Shown: piece after piece, positions 1-5,542 of the stretch
Layout: the number at the start of each line of letters is the position of its first letter
Position numbering within the stretch: the stretch's first letter is position 1
Source: an uncultured Bacillota bacterium
GTDB taxonomy: Bacteria > Bacillota_I > Bacilli_A > Erysipelotrichales > Erysipelotrichaceae
DNA: 8,315 bases
Direction of reading: 5' to 3'
Assembly: GCA_946619805.1 (NCBI GenBank)
Contig: CAMOMM010000029.1
Location: forward strand, 1 to 8,315
Notes under the pieces: generated by a model
What the model was told of the DNA's origin: nothing
The model's database searches: none
The model's input: only the letters and a program-made list of their open reading frames with translations
Position numbers and translations under genes: made by a program

Positions 1-596
1 ACCTTGAAATCCTGAGAAGTCTCGTTGCCGTTATTATCACGGGCAATGACTCTGGCATTATAGGTTCCGATCGAATTGACATTGACCGAGCCCTGCACAA
101 CATAGGTTCCTTCGGTAAGTTCCTTGGCATATGCCAGATCACCGTCAACCGGGTCGCTGACCTTTTCAATATTGTCCTTCAGGTCATAGCTGTTTCCGAT
201 GATTACACTGACTTCATTCTTCTTGAGCTTGATCTGCGGTGCCTTGGTATCGGAAACCCTGACGGTGCGGAAGAAGATGCGGTTTACTTCCTGATCAAAG
301 CTGTCATGATCAGTAAGTTTGTATTCCAGAATGGTAACACCCGGCTGCATCTGATCAACAGGTTCAGATATTACTTCCAGTTCACCGGTATGACTTCTGA
401 CTAATGAAGCAGGATCCCAGGTTTCAGGTCCGTATTCCAGCTCAGGAGCATCATTGAATTCCATGACCAAAGAATCCCTGACTGCCCGGGCACTGTCTTC
501 TCTGACTGTTCTCATGTAGTCAGAATATCCGCTTTCAACATTGCCGCCATACAGCAGCAGGCTGAATACCGCAATTACCAATCCTATGTTTTTCAT
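1..596 (-). CDS. Secreted or membrane-tethered protein with two tandem Ig-like domains (3' end beyond window)
   Basis: The frame is open from an ATG at 596 to the window edge: 198 codons plus two bases, no stop. Residues 1-20 are a short positive n-region (MKN) followed by a hydrophobic stretch (GLVIAVFSLLLYGG), so it is a signal peptide or N-terminal anchor; there is no lipobox Cys and no clean AxA cleavage site. Residues about 45-115 and 117-198 look like two consecutive bacterial Ig-like (DUF5011/Big-type) beta-sandwich repeats. The second opens with DTKAPQI (116-122) and closes with GTYNARVIARDNNGN (177-191), the usual signature of this fold. Family members in Bacillota are cell-surface proteins, often with a C-terminal NlpC/P60, CHAP or other cell-wall domain; that part is not visible, so the enzymatic role, if any, is unknown. 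It is transcribed alone from its own promoter at 627-655. The ribosome-binding site is weak (GTGGA, about 8 bases before ATG). Confidence 0.82.
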   Translation of the reverse strand, partial: MKNIGLVIAVFSLLLYGGNVESGYSDYMRTVREDSARAVRDSLVMEFNDAPELEYGPETWDPASLVRSHTGELEVISEPVDQMQPGVTILEYKLTDHDSFDQEVNRIFFRTVRVSDTKAPQIKLKKNEVSVIIGNSYDLKDNIEKVSDPVDGDLAYAKELTEGTYVVQGSVNVNSIGTYNARVIARDNNGNETSQDFK

Positions 597-626
597 CGTC
601 AAAATCCACACTCAGTGGTATGTACT

Positions 627-655
627 ATTATATCCATAACTTTTTCATCTGTCAA
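627..655 (-). promoter_or_regulatory. Perfect-consensus SigA promoter for the Ig-like secreted protein
   Basis: On the minus strand TTGACA (655-650) and TATAAT (632-627) are separated by exactly 17 bases. Both hexamers match the SigA/sigma-70 consensus at 6/6. The predicted transcription start is near 619-621, giving a leader of about 24 bases before the ATG at 596. The first two bases of the -35 box are the last two T's of the upstream terminator. Confidence 0.9.
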
Positions 656-676
656 AAAACCGCCTTTTACAGGCAG
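654..676 (-). terminator. Intrinsic terminator ending the nagA/5-FCL operon
   Basis: On the minus strand CTGCCT (676-671), a five-base loop GTAAA, then AGGCGG (665-660) form a 6-bp stem with one G-U pair. Six T's follow (659-654). Three A's before the stem (679-677) can pair with the first T's and extend it. The hairpin overlaps the last codons and TAA stop (669-667) of the cyclo-ligase gene, and its T-run runs into the next promoter's -35 box. Confidence 0.82.
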
Positions 677-1212
677 TTTCCATAGATATTGTCTTCGGTA
701 ACGACCAGATCCATGTACCGGTCATATTCATTCATTGGAATATCTTCCCTGATGTTTTCCTGCAGGCACAGGCAGACTTTTAACCGCTTACTGCCCTGCA
801 GAAAACGGTCATAATACCCTGCTCCATGGCCCAGTCTTTCACCGTTTTTCCCGGCACAGATGCAGGGAACGATCACGAGATCATAATCATCACAGATTTC
901 ACTATCACCGTCCGGTTCAGGTATGCCGTAATGGCCTTTGCCTAGCTGATCCATGGAAGTGATTTTAACAGCTTTCATAATACCGTGCTCCAGGCATTTG
1001 GGAACCAGCAGTTCCTTACCCTCCAAAGCAGACTGCATGATGAGATATGTTTTCACTTCACTGTTGACGGAAATATAGCAGAAAACCTTTCTGCAGTCAC
1101 GGTATTGAGGCAGATCAAGCACTTTATTCTGAATGATCCGGCTGGCCTGTTTCAGGTATGCCGGATCAATATGCTTATTTCTTATTATCTTTCGTAATTC
1201 TCTTTTATCCAT
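667..1212 (-). CDS. 5-formyltetrahydrofolate cyclo-ligase (5,10-methenyl-THF synthetase)
   Basis: This 181-residue protein has the normal length of the family (E. coli YgfA/Fau, B. subtilis YqgN, eukaryotic MTHFS). The enzyme uses ATP to convert 5-formyl-THF to 5,10-methenyl-THF in the cytoplasm, returning inhibitory folinate to the one-carbon pool. The signature is at residues 125-137: ERLGHGAGYYDRF, the ATP/folate-binding loop (family RLGxGxGYYDR). Other family marks are a basic N-terminus (MDKRELRK), YISVNSEV (46-53) with the conserved Glu, YGIPEP (95-100), and a terminal VVTE (170-173). The stretch before the signature reads PCICAGKNG where most homologues have a PxxAFD-like sequence, a modest divergence. 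The ATG at 1212 shares one base with the nagA stop (TGATG), so the two are probably translationally coupled. It is the last gene of its operon; a terminator overlaps its 3' end. Confidence 0.93.
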   Translation of the reverse strand: MDKRELRKIIRNKHIDPAYLKQASRIIQNKVLDLPQYRDCRKVFCYISVNSEVKTYLIMQSALEGKELLVPKCLEHGIMKAVKITSMDQLGKGHYGIPEPDGDSEICDDYDLVIVPCICAGKNGERLGHGAGYYDRFLQGSKRLKVCLCLQENIREDIPMNEYDRYMDLVVTEDNIYGNCL

Positions 1213-2348
1213 CAGAGCATTTCCACACCCAGAACATAGGTCTGGATGGCATCAAAATTGCCGTCAAGAACAGTAATATCAGCATCATAACCAGGTTTGA
1301 TGTAGCCCTTGACATTGCCGAATCCCAGCATGTTCATCGGGTTGCAGGTACATGAATTGATGGCAGTAACCGGATCAATTCCTGAAATCTTTATTTCCTT
1401 GCCCAGAACGTGGCACAGCTTGGCGGCACTGCCGGTCAGAGCCCCGTTTTCCAGACGGCAGGTCTCGTCTTCATTGACACTGATGATTCCTTCCGGTGTA
1501 TTGTAAACACCGATTGGGAACCCCTTGGCCCGCACTGAATCAGTAACGGAGATCAGACGGTCCTTGCCCTTGATCCTGGCCAGAATATTGGCGGCAACAG
1601 GTGAAACATGACAGGTATCGCCAATCAGTTCCGCATACATGTCATCAAAATACATGGCAGCTCCGACAGTTCCCGGATTGCGGTGATTAAGCCCCTTCAT
1701 GGCATTGAAGGTATGCGTAAAGGATACCGCACCGGCTTCTCTGGCTTCAGCGCATTTATCAAATGAAGCACCGGTATGTCCCAGTGAAACTCTGATTCCC
1801 TGTTCTCTGCAGTATCTTATGACATCACAGTCTTCCAGAACTTCCGGGGCTATCATGACATAGATCAGATGGCCGTTACAGGCTTTCTGGAAATCGTCGA
1901 TCTTCTTTCTGTCAGGTATGACCATGGCTTCCAGTTTCTGAGCCCCACGGTACTCTTCGGAAATGAAAGGTCCCTCAGAGTGTATACCCAGTATATGAGC
2001 TCCTTCATAATCACTTTCAATGACTCTGACAATGTTCTGGACATTTTCCAGCAGTTCTTCCCATGGTACACCGGCAGAAGTTGTAGGCAGGGTAGCCGTT
2101 ACGCCTTCTTCAGGCAGATATTTCATCCATTCTCTGATACCCTCTTCAGTGGCATTGTTGGCATCACACATATGATAGCCATGGCTGTGAATATCGCAAA
2201 GACCAGGAAGGATCCAGTTTTCACCATAGTCCCTGTCAGCCTTCTTAAACCCATATGGCAGCACCTGAGTGATCTTACCGTCATTTATCTCTACCTGTAA
2301 CGGCTGCAGTTTTTCTTCAAAATAAACATTCTTACTCTGTATGATCAT
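1212..2348 (-). CDS. nagA: N-acetylglucosamine-6-phosphate deacetylase family amidohydrolase (NagA)
   Basis: Expected to deacetylate GlcNAc-6-phosphate to glucosamine-6-phosphate in amino-sugar catabolism and cell-wall recycling. The TIM-barrel amidohydrolase ligands are visible (numbering from the GTG at 2351; subtract one for the chosen ATG): HSH at 55-57, HSEGPF with Glu126, LGHT with His192, THTFNAM with His213, HRNPG at 223-227, DTCHV with His248, and VTDS with catalytic Asp271. The HxH pair is the binuclear-metal arrangement of B. subtilis NagA; E. coli NagA has Gln/Asn there and binds one metal. LTGSAA (305-310) and the C-terminal PGYDADITVLD are typical. The ATG at 2348 is preferred over the GTG at 2351 because the Shine-Dalgarno GAGGG (2361-2357) lies 8 bases from ATG but only 5 from GTG. 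Its start overlaps the end of the upstream gene by 17 bases. No nagB or PTS gene is nearby. Deviations around HGYHMCDAN and DTCHV leave exact substrate open. Confidence 0.9.
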   Translation of the reverse strand: MIIQSKNVYFEEKLQPLQVEINDGKITQVLPYGFKKADRDYGENWILPGLCDIHSHGYHMCDANNATEEGIREWMKYLPEEGVTATLPTTSAGVPWEELLENVQNIVRVIESDYEGAHILGIHSEGPFISEEYRGAQKLEAMVIPDRKKIDDFQKACNGHLIYVMIAPEVLEDCDVIRYCREQGIRVSLGHTGASFDKCAEAREAGAVSFTHTFNAMKGLNHRNPGTVGAAMYFDDMYAELIGDTCHVSPVAANILARIKGKDRLISVTDSVRAKGFPIGVYNTPEGIISVNEDETCRLENGALTGSAAKLCHVLGKEIKISGIDPVTAINSCTCNPMNMLGFGNVKGYIKPGYDADITVLDGNFDAIQTYVLGVEML

Positions 2349-2655
2349 CACTGTTTCCCTCTGCTTCCTTTATTTTGGCGTCTATCTTGCCCCGCATTGC
2401 CCTGATATTGGCAATGTATCTTTGGAAATCTTCAGCATCAAGCTTGCCATCTTCACCTAAAATGGCCTTGCCAACGGCACTTGTCCTGAATTTCTCCGTC
2501 ATTCTTTCAATATCCCGTTTATCAAATTTCCCGTCATCTCCCAGGATCATTCTGCCGAATTCACTTTCAGCTATTTTCTTTATGATCTCATCGGATTTTT
2601 CACGGGCCGGTTTCAGTTCTTCCGAGATTTTATTCTTCATATCCTGATCAGGCAT
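2332..2655 (-). CDS. Small soluble protein with two degenerate EF-hand-like repeats, function unknown
   Basis: I do not recognise the gene as a named family. It encodes 107 charged residues with no signal peptide or membrane segment, so probably a cytoplasmic helical protein. Two copies of one motif are 28 residues apart: FGRMILGDDGKFDKRDIERM (33-52) and VGKAILGEDGKLDAEDFQRY (61-80). Each resembles the second half of an EF-hand/dockerin loop (DGK-hydrophobic-D-x-x-D plus a following helix), but the acidic ligands at loop positions 1 and 3 are replaced by Ile and Gly. Calcium binding is therefore doubtful; the repeats may keep only the helix-loop-helix shape. The ATG at 2655 is preceded by a strong GAAAGGAG with a 7-base gap, and the first G of that site is the last base of the upstream TAG stop. 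Its 3' end runs 17 bases into nagA, implying coupled expression. Confidence 0.85.
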   Translation of the reverse strand: MPDQDMKNKISEELKPAREKSDEIIKKIAESEFGRMILGDDGKFDKRDIERMTEKFRTSAVGKAILGEDGKLDAEDFQRYIANIRAMRGKIDAKIKEAEGNSDDHTE

Positions 2656-2669
2656 GAAAGATCTCCTTT

Positions 2670-3308
2670 CTACTTGTTTTCCTGCGCAGCAGTTCCAAGC
2701 ATCTCCATGTGCTTGCGGGACAGATTGATGTATTCTTCCGTCTTTTCCTTATTGCCCATATGCTCGTAGATCTGGGAAATCAGGTATTCATTCATGCCGC
2801 GGTATTTCTCCGGCAGCTTTTCCGTCTTTTCCAGCAGTTCATCCAGAATATCGGTTCTGCCTTCCACAGTTACCCGGTAGTAGGTATTGACCTCTTCCTT
2901 CAGGGCGGCATTTTCCGCTTTGTCAGGCAGTGAATTGATCTGATCACGGTAATATGTCAGCTGTTCATTGTTCTTTTCTTCCAGGTAGTAATTGAAGCCT
3001 CTGATGGCTATCTCTCTTTTCTGGGCAGGATTCAGCATTCTGGTCTTGAACTGATCAAAAAGCTGAGTAATTCTGTTTTTGTTTCCGCCCATCATGGCCC
3101 TGTTTAACTGCAGAAATTCATAGTTAAACGGCGGTACCAGACGTTTGGTACTGTTTTCCGCCATCAGATCGTCAAAATCACGCAGTTCACCTTTCAGAAG
3201 ATGTTCTGTCAGTTTGTCAAGCAGAGCTTTTCTCTTCTGAGACATGTACATGTCGTAGCCGACAAAAGCCACAGCCAATACGATTACAGCAATTAAATAC
3301 GGGTTCAT
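2670..3308 (-). CDS. Single-pass membrane protein with a TPR-like helical cytoplasmic domain
   Basis: Function unassigned. The 212-residue product begins with a hydrophobic helix (residues 4-18, LIAVIVLAVAFVGYD) with no positive charge before it and KRK at 25-27 just after. By the positive-inside rule the bulk of the protein is predicted to be cytoplasmic. Residues about 28-205 are almost wholly amphipathic helix. Paired-helix segments with Tyr/Leu/Ala spacing (for example 100-125, 133-160, 168-200; the last reads YLISQIYEHMGNKEKTEEYI) resemble tetratricopeptide repeats, a protein-protein interaction scaffold, though I cannot score them. The ATG at 3308 follows AAAGGAG with an 8-base gap, and that site overlaps the TAA of the upstream HExxH gene (13 bases between genes). 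The TAG stop in turn touches the ribosome-binding site of the next gene. The arrangement suggests one operon and perhaps a shared membrane complex, which is inference. Confidence 0.85.
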   Translation of the reverse strand: MNPYLIAVIVLAVAFVGYDMYMSQKRKALLDKLTEHLLKGELRDFDDLMAENSTKRLVPPFNYEFLQLNRAMMGGNKNRITQLFDQFKTRMLNPAQKREIAIRGFNYYLEEKNNEQLTYYRDQINSLPDKAENAALKEEVNTYYRVTVEGRTDILDELLEKTEKLPEKYRGMNEYLISQIYEHMGNKEKTEEYINLSRKHMEMLGTAAQENK

Positions 3309-3321
3309 AGTTAATTCTCCT

Positions 3322-3726
3322 TTACTTCAATGGTTCTTTTCCGGTCGCTTTTTTCCCCAGACGGTTAGCCCACTTCTCGGGATAGAACCGGTAATACGAC
3401 GTGTGATTGTGCATTCTGGCCTTTTCCAGTGACGGAGTATTGGCCCAGATCGCTGACGGGATGCCGATGACCGGCAGATACAGCGGTCCTAACAGCGCTG
3501 ACTGAATGCAGTGTCCATACTCATGGACAACTACCCTTTCATCATCCGGCCAGACAAAGATGAACAGTCCCAGGGAGAGACCTTCGTTGCGGTGCCATTC
3601 CGTTGCAATGGCTCCCTTATAAAAATAATGCCTGTCTCGGTAATGTACCAGAAAAACCAGCAGTCCCAGAAAGGTCTGCAGGATTCCCCATGTGCATTGC
3701 AAAACCCAGAACAAAACTACACGCAT
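3322..3726 (-). CDS. Small membrane protein with HExxH zinc-metallopeptidase motif
   Basis: The 134-residue product has an N-terminal hydrophobic segment (about residues 3-28) and a classic zinc motif VVVHEYGHCIQS with His68, Glu69 and His72. A conserved-looking GPLYLPVIGIPSAIWA (80-95) follows, a second hydrophobic stretch or buried strand. PEKWANRLG (116-124) near the C-terminus contains Glu117, a candidate third zinc ligand in the gluzincin manner. I know of similar uncharacterised bacterial proteins with HEYGH followed by GPLYL and a downstream E-x-x-A, but no assigned function. It is short for a peptidase, so it could be a minimal membrane protease or a structural relative. The start is forced to ATG 3726 or later because TAA and TAG lie in frame directly upstream. 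No Shine-Dalgarno is visible before it. It heads the cluster running down to 667. Confidence 0.82.
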   Translation of the reverse strand: MRVVLFWVLQCTWGILQTFLGLLVFLVHYRDRHYFYKGAIATEWHRNEGLSLGLFIFVWPDDERVVVHEYGHCIQSALLGPLYLPVIGIPSAIWANTPSLEKARMHNHTSYYRFYPEKWANRLGKKATGKEPLK

Positions 3727-3734
3727 CTATTACA

Positions 3735-3763
3735 ATTCTAATACAAATCAGCTTTTTTGCCTA
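3735..3763 (-). promoter_or_regulatory. Possible promoter giving a leaderless mRNA for the HExxH gene
   Basis: On the minus strand TAGAAT (3740-3735, 5/6 match to the -10 consensus) is preceded at 17 bases by TAGGCA (3763-3758, 4/6 match to TTGACA). The -10 box ends 8 bases before the ATG at 3726, so the transcript would begin at or next to the start codon. This fits the absence of a Shine-Dalgarno. It is a weak prediction; the alternative is read-through from the GH13 gene, since no strong terminator separates them. Confidence 0.35.
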
Positions 3764-3773
3764 TAATATCAGT

Positions 3774-5459
3774 TTACTGATTTACTTCACACACTACAGC
3801 CTGGTAAGGTTGCAGAATAACTGTGTTTCCTTCGCATTTCAGCTGCTCATAGTTATTCAGCAGGATACTGTCACAGTTGATACCCTCAGGCAGAACATAC
3901 TTAACCGGTTTCTTGCTGAAGTTGGCCATGACAAACAGTTTTCGCTGCTGCCAGTTACGGCTGTAGGCAACAACCTTACGGTTATTGTGATCGTATTCTT
4001 CCGTAAAGCCATAAATGGCTGCCGGATCATTTTTCTTGATATCCAGCAGTTTCTGATAATAACGGTAGATCGAACGGGAACTGTTCAGATCGTTTTTCAC
4101 GTTGATGGTCTTATAAAGAGGATTGACACATTGCCAGCTGGAATGCCCTTTATTAAAACCTCCGTTAACAGAGTCATCCCAGGCCATCGGTACTCTGGCA
4201 TGATCTCTGGCACCATATTTAATGAAGCTGAAAGCCAGTTTTCCCGGCATGCCATAGCCATGCATCAGATCATAGACAAAATGACTCACCGGATCTTTCA
4301 GTTCATCAATGCTCTTAAAGTCAGTGTTGGTAAGTCCGACTTCCTGACCCATGTAGATAAACGGTATGCCAAATCCCAGATAGGTAATGGTTGCCAGCAT
4401 GGTGGCAGCTTCATAGCGGAACCTTTTTGTATCAATGGAGAAACGGCTGACACTTCTCGGATTGTCGTGGTTTTCCAGTACCAGGGTATTCCATCCTTCT
4501 TCATAGTATTTTCGCTGCGGTTCAAACAGACCATCCTTGAACTGCAGCAGATCAAACGGTTTCCAGAAAAACTTCAGGCTGCCGATGTTATCGGAATCCA
4601 GATGGCCGAAGTTGAAGATGGTATCAAGCTCCTTATTGGACTTTCTGACATACTCATATGCAGCTTCAGGTGAAGGATGATATGATTCACCAACGGTATA
4701 GCTGTCATACAGCGAAAGCGATTTTTCATTGAGTTCCTTCAGGAATTCATGCATTCTCGGACCGTCAATGTAATACTGTCCGCCCTTCTGCACTCCGCCT
4801 TTCTGTTTGTCATCCTGGATCGGATAAACCTTGGAAAACATGTTGAAGACATCAAAGCGGAAACCGTCAACTCCCTTGTCCAGCCAGAAGTTGAGAATGT
4901 CGATTATTTCTCTTCTTACTTCCGGATTTTCCCAGTTGAGATCAGCCTGCTCGACACAGAACAGATGCAGATAGAACTCATCACTGTCGCCTATTCTTTC
5001 CCATGCACTGCCGGTAAAGGTTGAATCCCAGTTGCTGGGAGGCAAAAGCTTTCCTTTTTCCCATCTGCCCTTTCTGATTATGTAGTAATCACGGTATGGC
5101 GATTCAGGATCCTCAATTGCCTTTTTAAACCATGGGTGCTCTATTGATGTATGATTGATCACCATGTCCATGATGACTTTCAACTCACGCTTATGGCATT
5201 CTTCCAGTAATCTGTCAAAATCAGCCATGCTGCCGAATTTCTCATCAATGTCTCGGTAATCGCTGATGTCATAGCCATAGTCATAATCCGGAGACTTATA
5301 AAGTGGAGAAAACCAGATTGCGGTCACTCCCAGATCCTTGATGTAATCAAGCTTGGATATTATTCCCTCAATGTCTCCCCAGCCGTCATTGTTGCTGTCA
5401 AGAAAGCTGAATGGATATATCTGATAAACTACCGCATTCTTAAACCATTCTGTTTTCAT
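3774..5459 (-). CDS. GH13 alpha-glucosidase, oligo-1,6-glucosidase type (family 31-like)
   Basis: A cytoplasmic exo-alpha-glucosidase (no signal peptide), expected to release glucose from isomaltose, isomalto-oligosaccharides or similar imported sugars. Start at ATG 5459 gives 561 residues and the family-typical opening MKTEWFKNAVVYQIYP; AGGTGA (5470-5465) lies 5 bases upstream. Numbering from this Met: calcium-loop DSNNDGWGD at 21-29; region I DMVINH at 98-103; ADLNWENPEVR near 172-182; region II GFRFDV with nucleophile Asp203; region III VGES with acid/base Glu258; region IV ENHD with Asp332; then a C-terminal beta domain. Spacing matches Bacillus cereus oligo-1,6-glucosidase (558 residues; Asp199, Glu255, Asp329; calcium residues 21-29). 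Val204 after the nucleophile is the residue linked with alpha-1,6 rather than alpha-1,4 preference. The usual PMQW reads PMAW. Trehalose-6-phosphate hydrolase or a dextran glucosidase cannot be excluded. It has its own promoter just after the rpoC terminator. Confidence 0.93.
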   Translation of the reverse strand: MKTEWFKNAVVYQIYPFSFLDSNNDGWGDIEGIISKLDYIKDLGVTAIWFSPLYKSPDYDYGYDISDYRDIDEKFGSMADFDRLLEECHKRELKVIMDMVINHTSIEHPWFKKAIEDPESPYRDYYIIRKGRWEKGKLLPPSNWDSTFTGSAWERIGDSDEFYLHLFCVEQADLNWENPEVRREIIDILNFWLDKGVDGFRFDVFNMFSKVYPIQDDKQKGGVQKGGQYYIDGPRMHEFLKELNEKSLSLYDSYTVGESYHPSPEAAYEYVRKSNKELDTIFNFGHLDSDNIGSLKFFWKPFDLLQFKDGLFEPQRKYYEEGWNTLVLENHDNPRSVSRFSIDTKRFRYEAATMLATITYLGFGIPFIYMGQEVGLTNTDFKSIDELKDPVSHFVYDLMHGYGMPGKLAFSFIKYGARDHARVPMAWDDSVNGGFNKGHSSWQCVNPLYKTINVKNDLNSSRSIYRYYQKLLDIKKNDPAAIYGFTEEYDHNNRKVVAYSRNWQQRKLFVMANFSKKPVKYVLPEGINCDSILLNNYEQLKCEGNTVILQPYQAVVCEVNQ

Positions 5460-5464
5460 TATTA

Positions 5465-5470
5465 TCACCT
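5465..5470 (-). promoter_or_regulatory. Shine-Dalgarno that fixes the GH13 start
   Basis: AGGTGA on the minus strand sits 5 bases before the ATG at 5459. A longer frame begins at a TTG at 5498, but that codon lies upstream of the predicted -10 box, has no ribosome-binding site and would add 13 residues absent from the family. Confidence 0.85.
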
Positions 5471-5486
5471 GCAGTTCCTTATTTCC

Positions 5487-5516
5487 ATTATAGCGCAAAA
5501 AAGAGAAGCATGTTTC
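5487..5516 (-). promoter_or_regulatory. SigA-type promoter for the GH13 glucosidase
   Basis: A perfect TATAAT (5492-5487) is preceded at 18 bases by GAAACA (5516-5511), a poor -35 (3/6). The transcript would start near 5480, about 20 bases before the ATG at 5459. The -35 lies in the loop of the rpoC terminator hairpin. A weak -35 with a perfect -10 can mean activator dependence. I see no clear CcpA cre site or operator palindrome in the short leader. Confidence 0.6.
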
Positions 5517-5525
5517 AGCTTCTCT
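5497..5525 (-). terminator. Intrinsic terminator of rpoC (end of the rpoB-rpoC transcript)
   Basis: On the minus strand AGAGAAGC (5525-5518), an 8-base loop TGAAACAT, and GCTTCTCT (5509-5502) form a perfect 8-bp stem. The T-run spans 5502-5497. It starts 18 bases after the rpoC TAG stop (5545-5543). Confidence 0.92.
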
Positions 5526-5542
5526 CTTCTGTGTTTTTCAGA

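Noticed and set aside
1212..1214. Possible reassignment of TGA to Trp, given the Erysipelotrichia/Mollicutes relationship
   Set aside because: TGA ends nagA exactly at the expected family C-terminus and overlaps the next start; the Trp codons I checked are TGG.
1869..2300. A 143-residue plus-strand open frame opposite nagA
   Set aside because: Antisense to a strongly supported enzyme gene, with no start signal or recognisable motif; the same applies to the shorter plus-strand frames opposite rpoC.
2349..2351. GTG start for nagA one codon upstream of the ATG
   Set aside because: The Shine-Dalgarno is 5 bases from the GTG but a better 8 bases from the ATG; the difference is one residue.
3762..3767. 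TATAAT on the plus strand in the gap after the GH13 gene
   Set aside because: There is no matching -35 box and no real plus-strand gene downstream.
3768..3781. Palindrome ATCAGT-TT-ACTGAT over the GH13 stop codon, considered as a terminator or operator
   Set aside because: It is short and AT-rich, leaves almost no loop, and no T-run follows on the minus strand. An operator role cannot be judged from one copy.
3603..4673. A 356-residue plus-strand open frame opposite the GH13 and HExxH genes
   Set aside because: It is the antisense shadow of two genes with clear family motifs, has no Shine-Dalgarno, and its translation shows no recognisable domain.
5460..5498. A 13-residue N-terminal extension of the GH13 protein from a TTG at 5498
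   Set aside because: The TTG lies upstream of the predicted -10 box, has no ribosome-binding site, and the family's usual start and calcium-loop numbering fit the ATG at 5459.
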